From Treponema sp. (GTDB lineage: Bacteria; Spirochaetota; Spirochaetia; Treponematales; Treponemataceae): a stretch of DNA of 37,097 bases. Shown here in pieces: positions 31,632-37,097 of the stretch. The first letter of the stretch is position 1. Every line of letters starts with the position of its first letter. The stretch is taken from positions 1 to 37,097 of the forward strand of contig JAKSTN010000027.1 in assembly GCA_024402535.1 (NCBI GenBank). The letters are read 5' to 3'. The notes beneath the pieces were generated by a model. That model searched no databases. It was not told the origin of the DNA and was given only the letters and a program-made list of their open reading frames with translations. The position numbers and the translations under genes were made by a program.

Positions 31632-32396
31632 TTACCATCCCATTTCGTCAAGCCAGTTTTTTATTTTACGTTCACGAAGAATAAGCTCTTGTGAATCTGT
31701 TGCTTTTCCAAGCTTGAGTTCGCCTTTTATAATTCCGTCTACAAGATAGATTATTCGTTCACTTACTGCGGCTACTTTTTCGCTGTGAGTTACCATCAGA
31801 ATTGAAGTTCCATTTTTGTTTGCGTTATTAAGCTCGTTCATAACTTCTTTAGAAGCCTTTGAGTTTAAGGAACCAGTCGGCTCGTCGGCGAATATAAGTT
31901 TTGGATTATTGATTAAAGCTCTGCAGATACAGGCGCGCTGGAGTTGTCCGCCCGAAACTTCTGTAATTTCGTGGTCAGCAATATCCATAATTCCAAGATT
32001 TTTCATAAGTTTTTCTGCATCTGCAATAACTTCGTCTTTGGATTTTAAGTTTGCCTGAAAGCCCGGAAGAAGAATATTGTCCATAATTGAAAGTTTTTTT
32101 AACATATACATTTGCTGGAAAACAAATCCCATTTTTTTCAGGCGGATATCAGACATCTTTTTTTTGTTCAATTTTGAAATATCTTCGTTGTCAAAAAGGA
32201 CTGTCCCCGCTGTCAAATTATCCATACCGCTGATTGTGTACAGAAGTGTAGATTTTCCAGAACCGCTCGGTCCCATTACCGAAACAAATTCTCCCTGTTG
32301 CAGAGAAAAATCAATATTTTGAAGTACATTATTGCTATACTCGTTTATAATATAAGTTTTACAAAGACCTTTTACGTCTAAAATTGGATTACTCAT
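31632..32396 (-). CDS. ABC transporter ATP-binding protein (MacB/LolD/BceA type)
   Basis: A 254-aa ATPase that powers the FtsX-type permease coded just upstream. Walker A GPSGSGKST (42-50, Lys48), Q-loop Gln94 in GFVFQQMYML, signature VSGGQLQRA (147-155), Walker B LIFADEPTGSLNSK with Asp171/Glu172, and switch His in MVTHSEKVA. The sequence class (MGPSGSGKSTLLYTISGMD, GSLNSKASKEVMNEL) is that of MacB/LolD/Bce transporters, which work by mechanotransmission rather than import. It starts inside the permease gene (8-nt overlap), with GGAGG upstream. The C-terminal extension (RERKIKNWLDEMGW) is slightly longer than usual. Confidence 0.95.
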   Translation of the reverse strand: MSNPILDVKGLCKTYIINEYSNNVLQNIDFSLQQGEFVSVMGPSGSGKSTLLYTISGMDNLTAGTVLFDNEDISKLNKKKMSDIRLKKMGFVFQQMYMLKKLSIMDNILLPGFQANLKSKDEVIADAEKLMKNLGIMDIADHEITEVSGGQLQRACICRALINNPKLIFADEPTGSLNSKASKEVMNELNNANKNGTSILMVTHSEKVAAVSERIIYLVDGIIKGELKLGKATDSQELILRERKIKNWLDEMGW

Positions 32397-34863
32397 CTTT
32401 AATCCTCCAGATATTTATAGATTTGATTGTATTTAATAAAATTAAAAGTGTTGCAGAAATAAGTGCAAAAATTACAATTGGCAGAATTGCATAATCTACA
32501 AGCGGATTTATTTTAAGGTGGAAGCCAGAAGCGTACATCAGTTTTTGAATCATCAATTCGCAGAAGGCATTTCCTGCAGTTAAAGTTATTATTGAACCAA
32601 GAACGAATGCAGACACAATAAGGATTGCAATTCTAAAGAAGTGCCATAATTTAATATCTTTTAAGCTGAACCCTGTACTTTTGAGTAAAGCAATTTCACA
32701 GGCTTCTTCATCAATAAAGATTTTTTCGTAAAGTGCGGTGTTCAAGATAAGTATAAAAATAACTACAAAACTGATGATATTTCGTAAAGCAACGAATATA
32801 CTTTCGTTATCTTTTAGAAATATGTTATACAGGTATTCATCTGTTGACTGAACATTTTCTTTTCCGTAAAGCTTTTCGATTTTTTCAAAGTAGTAAGGTT
32901 TTTCTGCTTCAGGTGCATCGATTATACAAGAAAGAATTCGACTTGTGTTATTCTGAGTAGTTGAAATTGTAAAAGGTGCTATGTCATCCACTTGAGGATT
33001 TAATGTGAATACTACTGCATTACTGCATAAATCTGTAAAGGCGGTAATTATAAAATCTTTGGTAACAGATTGTGTTGTTAGGTGATCATCATTTAAACTT
33101 GTGTATTTTACAGAAACTGTATCTCCAAGTTTAATGCCAAATTGTTTTGCCATAATGTAATTTATAGCAGCTTCATTTTTAAGTGTTGGAGGGATTGAAC
33201 CCTTTTTATAATAAAAATGATTTGGATTGTAGTCACCAAAAATAATTCCGGCCAAGTATTCTTTTTCTTCTCCATTTTCAGTTCTAACTAAATAGGCATC
33301 GCACATTTCTAGTGTTTCAATAAAGGCAGGAATATCATTTGCTGCAAGTTCTTTATTGAGTTGCTGGTTTACTCCTTTTAGAGAATAATTTGTTTTTTGA
33401 AGATATTTTTGCATTGTTTCATCTGGTAAATCTATATAAAAATCAATTTGTCCTATGCATTGGTTATTATGTAAAAAATCCCAGCTTAAAACTGTATCCT
33501 TAATTTGGAATACAAGAAGAATTATTGCAAATCCAAAAACATATGAAAGTATAAGAAAAATGTAATGTTTAAATTGGCCGAGCAAATCACTTATGGCAAG
33601 AAATAAAGAACTTGAAATATGCTTGCATTTATTAAGCGAAATTCCCGGAAGTTTATTAAAGTGTTCTCCGCGGTTTTCTCCGTGAATAGCGTTCATAATA
33701 CTGATTTTGTTTATTCGTCTGAGTGAAATAAAAATATAGTAGATTATAAGTGCAGTTGTGATAATTCCGGTTATTACTGCGAGTATAATTGATGTGGTTT
33801 TAGCAGGGGTAATAATATTAATCATCAACTGGTTGAGTAAAATTCTTGAAAGGGGAATTCCTGCAAAAATACCGATTATTCCGCTGATAAAGGAAAAGGC
33901 TATGAATTTTGCCGCAAATAGCCACTTAAAGCTAAGCGATTCAACACCAATTGCTTTTAATGTACCAAGCTCACGTTCTTCTTTTTTGATTATTGACCGA
34001 AGTGTAAATTTCAGTGTCATAAAAATTGTAAGCATAAGAAAGAAAGCAATTCCTCCAGTTAGAATACCAACAATGGAAGTTATTAATTTACTGCCTTCAA
34101 AATCAACAAGAATATAGTGGGTTTGAATTTTTTCAAGATTATTTTCTTCAGTTGCTTTTTGATAATCATTTTGCAATTTGAAAAAAACTGAAATGTCTGC
34201 AAAGTCACTTTGAAGAAATTCGTAGTTGTTATACTTTATAGGAGATTCGGCTGCGATATAATCATAATCTGAATCTGAAAGAATAAATCTGCGGTACATG
34301 TAAATTGATGAATCTTTGAAAATGTCAGAAACTGTAAAGGTATAAGTATTTCCCAGTTGAGTTGTAAGGTAAAGTTTATCGCCAATTTTTATTTGCGTAC
34401 TCATAAGAAGATATTGTGGAATGGCAATACAGCCGTTTGGAACTGTAAAAGGTTCGTCCTTCAGATTGTAAACGAGATTAGTTTTTCGCGGTTGTTTTAT
34501 AAGGTAGCTGTCAAAAGAGACTAAAGAAAGTTTATCATCTAGGTTTGTTTTTTCATTTTTAATATTGTTTGAATTGAGCGGAATTACTTCTGTACAGTTG
34601 AAACTTTTTATTTCAGAACGATTTGAAAACCATTTTATTGTGTTCAGGTGTTTTTCATCATTTGGAATAAGGCTTTGTTTTGTAATAATAAATCCGTCGG
34701 TTGAATTGCTTGCGGAATAAGAACGGTTAAAGCCTGCAAAAGTTGAGTATAGGAAAATAACACTTATAACTGATACAATTGCGCTTATAATCATTGTAAA
34801 AAATATAAATATGTTAAGGCTTTTGTTTGTTTTAAGATCTTTTTTTAGCATTCTAAAAAACAT
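32389..34863 (-). CDS. FtsX-type ABC permease
   Basis: An 824-aa membrane protein. One helix is at about 18-40, then an extracytoplasmic domain of over 200 residues. Three helices follow at about 260-380 forming the first FtsX unit (TLKAIGVESLSFKWLFAAKFIAFSFISG). After a central helix (YIFLILSYVFGFAIILLVFQI) and a second large outer domain, three C-terminal helices form the second unit (ALLKSTGFSLKDIKLWHFFRIAILIVSAFVLGS). This two-FtsX, large-loop form resembles YknZ/Bce-like and lipoprotein-related transporters. A GAGGA site lies 9 nt before the ATG. It pairs with the overlapping ATPase gene. The cargo is unknown; in this operon an envelope lipoprotein, peptide or antibiotic is likely. Confidence 0.93.
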   Translation of the reverse strand: MFFRMLKKDLKTNKSLNIFIFFTMIISAIVSVISVIFLYSTFAGFNRSYSASNSTDGFIITKQSLIPNDEKHLNTIKWFSNRSEIKSFNCTEVIPLNSNNIKNEKTNLDDKLSLVSFDSYLIKQPRKTNLVYNLKDEPFTVPNGCIAIPQYLLMSTQIKIGDKLYLTTQLGNTYTFTVSDIFKDSSIYMYRRFILSDSDYDYIAAESPIKYNNYEFLQSDFADISVFFKLQNDYQKATEENNLEKIQTHYILVDFEGSKLITSIVGILTGGIAFFLMLTIFMTLKFTLRSIIKKEERELGTLKAIGVESLSFKWLFAAKFIAFSFISGIIGIFAGIPLSRILLNQLMINIITPAKTTSIILAVITGIITTALIIYYIFISLRRINKISIMNAIHGENRGEHFNKLPGISLNKCKHISSSLFLAISDLLGQFKHYIFLILSYVFGFAIILLVFQIKDTVLSWDFLHNNQCIGQIDFYIDLPDETMQKYLQKTNYSLKGVNQQLNKELAANDIPAFIETLEMCDAYLVRTENGEEKEYLAGIIFGDYNPNHFYYKKGSIPPTLKNEAAINYIMAKQFGIKLGDTVSVKYTSLNDDHLTTQSVTKDFIITAFTDLCSNAVVFTLNPQVDDIAPFTISTTQNNTSRILSCIIDAPEAEKPYYFEKIEKLYGKENVQSTDEYLYNIFLKDNESIFVALRNIISFVVIFILILNTALYEKIFIDEEACEIALLKSTGFSLKDIKLWHFFRIAILIVSAFVLGSIITLTAGNAFCELMIQKLMYASGFHLKINPLVDYAILPIVIFALISATLLILLNTIKSINIWRIKDE

Positions 34864-34865
34864 GT

Positions 34866-35735
34866 TTATTTATCCTCTGGAATAGATAATTTTATTCTTA
34901 GTTCTTCAATCATACCCTGCTTGTATTTTTCCCATTCGGAAGGTGTCATCCTTTTTTGTTCAACAACTTCTATATAGCTGTTTTTAAAAACTAAACCGTC
35001 TAAATGAGCTTCAATTTTTACAGGATTATAAATGCCATCAACTTTTTCAAACCAGATTATTTCATATTCATCTGATTGTTTTCCTTTAGAATCAAGTTTA
35101 GTTACCTTCCATTTATCACATTGTTTATTATTATAATTTTCCTGGCCTTCAAAAGAGACTTCTGCTGCAAAACTTTTTAATATTGTGTGCATTCCAACAG
35201 AAAAATTAGAAAAGTCTCCATTGTAAAAACGCATTGCATAAAGAAAGTCGAGCAAAAAGCCTGAAACTTCATATGATGTAGAGGCTTTCAGTTTTAATTT
35301 GCCAGAAAACTCTGAAAGTTTTTTGAACAGATTAAAATAACTCATTGTTCCTTCGGCTTTCTGTTCACTTAAATAATAGGTAATAGTTGTTTTGTTGGAA
35401 GAATTTGCGAGTTTTGCATACGCGTATGGATTGCAGTTTTCAACTTTGTTGTAACAAAAATAGTTTATGTCAAAAATTGAATACCCGTCCTGAACCTGTG
35501 CATACATATCAGATAAATCGCCTAAATCGTAAAAAGTTGTTTCATCTTGTTGATATTCAGTAATATAGTAAGGCTTCGATTTAGATTTGCTGTCCATATC
35601 GGAAATTTTAAAAACAATGGCAGTTCCAACGTGAGCTTTTGAACTTTCGTATTTAAATGGAAGTTTGGAAGCTTGGGCAAAAGCTGAAAATGTAAAAAAT
35701 AATGAAGTAAGAATAACTAGACAATGTTTATTCAT
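34866..35735 (-). CDS. Exported protein of unknown function
   Basis: A 289-aa protein with a cleavable signal peptide (MNKHCLVILTSLFFTFSAFAQ, cut after AFA). The mature part is beta-rich and has no motif I can name: YYITEYQQDETTFYDLGDL, TTITYYLSEQKAEGTMSY, CDKWKVTKLDSKGKQSDEYEIIWFEKVDGIYNPVKIEAHLDGLVFKNSYIEV. The general pattern resembles periplasmic proteins of the outer-membrane lipoprotein-sorting or DUF4412/DUF3108 kind, which have a curved beta-sheet that holds lipid. That is only a guess from strand layout. An AGGGGA site lies 7 nt before the ATG. It is directly followed (2 nt) by the FtsX permease gene, so it may hand cargo to the transporter. Confidence 0.75.
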   Translation of the reverse strand: MNKHCLVILTSLFFTFSAFAQASKLPFKYESSKAHVGTAIVFKISDMDSKSKSKPYYITEYQQDETTFYDLGDLSDMYAQVQDGYSIFDINYFCYNKVENCNPYAYAKLANSSNKTTITYYLSEQKAEGTMSYFNLFKKLSEFSGKLKLKASTSYEVSGFLLDFLYAMRFYNGDFSNFSVGMHTILKSFAAEVSFEGQENYNNKQCDKWKVTKLDSKGKQSDEYEIIWFEKVDGIYNPVKIEAHLDGLVFKNSYIEVVEQKRMTPSEWEKYKQGMIEELRIKLSIPEDK

Positions 35736-35745
35736 AAGAATTCCC

Positions 35746-36657
35746 CTAAAAATTATAAGCCCAGGTTAAGGAAATGTTACTTAACACCCATTCCCTTCCC
35801 ACTGTCGTTTTGTCAAAATAAGCTTCCGCGTTTTCTTCAACTTCAGAAAAGTCGCGGATTCCCATAAACGGAACAGAAAGCGAAATATTATTTTTTTCGT
35901 TCAACTGCGCCATTGCAACAAAAGCAAGCATAATGTCTGTAAAATCACCATCAAAAGTTTTTGCGTATTTTCCATAAACCTTTTCATCAAGATATGCACT
36001 CCACAAACCCTGAACGCCAATAATTGTGTTTTTAAAAGGAAATTGATATCCAAGTAAAGCCATAAAATTATATTTCCAGCCGTTTACACAATCTTTTGTT
36101 CCTGTAAATTCCCAAAAATCTCCTTGTCCTGCCGCCGTACATCCCGTGTAAAAAATCTGATAATTTGCCTGCATAACAACATGACTCCAGTCGCCCGGAA
36201 TTAAAACACCTGTATCAAACTGAAAAGAAGTTTGGAAAATAAAATCATATTGCCATGTTTTAAAAGGAGTTACCTGTTCGTATTTTCCATCTTCAAAGTT
36301 ATAAACACCAAGTCCGTGATTACCCAAAAGTTCCCAGCCTGTATTTATTGTTCCGCCGAGTGTAAAAGAAAGTGCCTGACTTGGAGTAAAAATAACTGCG
36401 TATTGTGAACCAAAAGAAATTGGAGTAAGAATAGGAACAGCACCAAAAGCAAGATTAGCACCACTAAAAACAAGACTGTCCCCAAAATCGAGCGGAATTG
36501 TATAACTACAAGATAATTGAGCGTAAGGAACTGGAACACTGACTACAGGTACAAAAGATTCCTGTAATGTTGTTTGAAGTGCAAAATTCCAGCCTGGTTC
36601 CTGTGCGAATAAATTACTCATCAGCAAGAAACATAAACTTATAATTGATTTTTTCAT
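35746..36657 (-). CDS. Outer-membrane beta-barrel-like protein
   Basis: A 303-aa exported protein. The signal peptide MKKSIISLCFLLMSNLFAQ is clear, so I place the start at 36657, where AGAGG lies 6 nt upstream; a longer frame from 36699 has a non-signal extension. The mature chain alternates short amphipathic strands rich in Gly/Tyr/Phe/Trp (VSVPVPYAQLSCSYTIPLDFG, WQYDFIFQTSFQFDTG, KYNFMALLGYQFPFKNTIIGVQGLWSAYL), and the last residues, ISLTWAYNF, end in an aromatic strand and Phe, as outer-membrane barrels do. It is first in the seven-gene envelope operon, 10 nt ahead of the next gene. The role is unknown; it could be the outer-membrane endpoint of the transporter. Confidence 0.78.
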   Translation of the reverse strand: MKKSIISLCFLLMSNLFAQEPGWNFALQTTLQESFVPVVSVPVPYAQLSCSYTIPLDFGDSLVFSGANLAFGAVPILTPISFGSQYAVIFTPSQALSFTLGGTINTGWELLGNHGLGVYNFEDGKYEQVTPFKTWQYDFIFQTSFQFDTGVLIPGDWSHVVMQANYQIFYTGCTAAGQGDFWEFTGTKDCVNGWKYNFMALLGYQFPFKNTIIGVQGLWSAYLDEKVYGKYAKTFDGDFTDIMLAFVAMAQLNEKNNISLSVPFMGIRDFSEVEENAEAYFDKTTVGREWVLSNISLTWAYNF

Positions 36658-36808
36658 CTTTACCTCTTTTGATTTTATAGTACAGTAGCGAATATACAAA
36701 ATCTTTAAAAAAAGTTTAAAAAAGCAGTGTTCAATTAAGTTTTCTGAAAACTTATTTATATTTTAAACACTAATTTTTCGTAGATGAAATAATGCATCCG
36801 AATACTTA
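36658..36808. other. Upstream region of the envelope operon
   Basis: No gene. On the minus strand a weak promoter TTTTGT-16-TATAAA (36701-36696, 36679-36674) could drive the envelope operon. Further up, AGTGTT/AACACT (36726-36731, 36766-36771) enclose an inner hairpin AAGTTTT/AAAACTT (36737-36743, 36747-36753). Confidence 0.4.
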
Positions 36809-36964
36809 ATGAGATTCGTGGAGAATGGATTTAAATTGTGGTATAATTATGTAAACAAAAATTTAATTTGCGGATACGGAGAAAAAATATATATTCTTGT
36901 AATTAATTGTAGTCCAGTTAAAAATGGAGCAACTGCAGAAATTGTTGAACAGAATAAAAATTAA
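36809..36964 (+). pseudogene. Fragment of a flavodoxin-fold NAD(P)H/FMN oxidoreductase
   Basis: A 51-codon frame whose second half reads KIYILVINCSPVKNGATAEIVEQ, then a stop. This matches the first strand and phosphate-binding loop (ILVINGSPxxNGxTAEIVE) of flavodoxin-like FMN reductases, which normally run on for 150-200 residues. The upstream part does not look coding. It is best read as a decayed remnant. Confidence 0.55.
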
Positions 36965-36984
36965 AACATATATGGAATATGGCA

Positions 36985-37097
36985 TAAGAGTTTTTAATGG
37001 TATAACAACCCTCAATTTTTGGACTGATATCAACCTTATTCCCATCAATACAAATATAGCTATGATTAAATCAAGAAGGTATTCTTAGTCTGACGGG
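36985..37097 (-). pseudogene. Decayed C-terminal fragment of a GH127-like (beta-L-arabinofuranosidase-type) protein
   Basis: Read on the minus strand from the window edge: PVRLRIPS, a stop (TGA at 37073-37071), then FNHSYICIDGNKVD...GCYTIKN. This follows the GH127/DUF1680 pattern LRIPSW....v.vNGk....GYYTIxR, with the conserved Trp codon TGG replaced by TGA. After TIKNSY the match ends. A nonsense mutation plus truncation suggests a dead gene that continues past the right edge. Confidence 0.45.

Noticed and set aside
36863..37048. 61-aa minus-strand frame at the right end
   Set aside because: It is in a different frame from the GH127-like pattern and has no recognisable content.
1..37097. tRNA or rRNA genes
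   Set aside because: I saw no cloverleaf with a conserved T-loop and acceptor stem; the cloverleaf-like element at 2794-2907 lacks tRNA consensus bases and is too long.

Overview
This window reads as a low-to-moderate G+C genome segment from a treponeme-like spirochaete. Pointers to that are the short lipoprotein signal peptides with loose lipoboxes, the mix of Gram-negative envelope proteins with Firmicute-style regulators, and the style of the carAB, sda and DUF3737/malY genes. The genus is an inference; no 16S or marker gene is present.

Layout. (1) 1-1531, minus: two oligopeptide/nickel-type ABC permeases (oppB, then oppC running off the left edge), preceded by a terminator-like leader hairpin. 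(2) 1784-4485, plus: a D-2-hydroxyacid dehydrogenase and the two subunits of L-serine dehydratase, separated by a cloverleaf-like intergenic repeat. (3) 4494-5698, minus: an ArsC/Spx-fold protein lacking its cysteine, and a DUF72 protein. (4) 5722-about 11110, minus: a plasmid-type replicon with parA, a ribbon-helix-helix partition protein, a candidate replication initiator, an ~880 bp iteron origin and a primase-helicase. It is either an integrated plasmid or the sign that the whole window belongs to a chromid or large plasmid. (5) 11494-16073: lipoprotein and DMT exporter (minus), then DUF3737, a MalY/PatB C-S lyase and a DUF1295 membrane protein (plus). (6) 16082-22369: a signalling locus. 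An ArsR-type DNA-binding domain is fused to a degenerate histidine kinase and a receiver; it is followed by a membrane hybrid kinase, a solute-binding lipoprotein and a U32-like protein, with a divergent stand-alone HPt protein. (7) 22388-27943, plus: carA and a carB-dapF gene fusion behind an apparent transcription attenuator. (8) 28162-36657, minus: a seven-gene envelope operon (outer-membrane-type protein, periplasmic protein, FtsX-type permease, ABC ATPase, C45/NTN-hydrolase lipoprotein, response regulator, sensor kinase). (9) 36809-37097: decayed gene fragments.

Most unusual features: the CarB-DapF fusion whose epimerase domain has Ala in place of one catalytic Cys; the ArsR-kinase-receiver fusion in a multi-step phosphorelay with back-to-back promoters; and the iteron origin with 21-bp phased repeats, a 207-bp duplication and a 16-bp inverted iteron pair. 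All functional calls come from reading motifs by eye. No database search was run.
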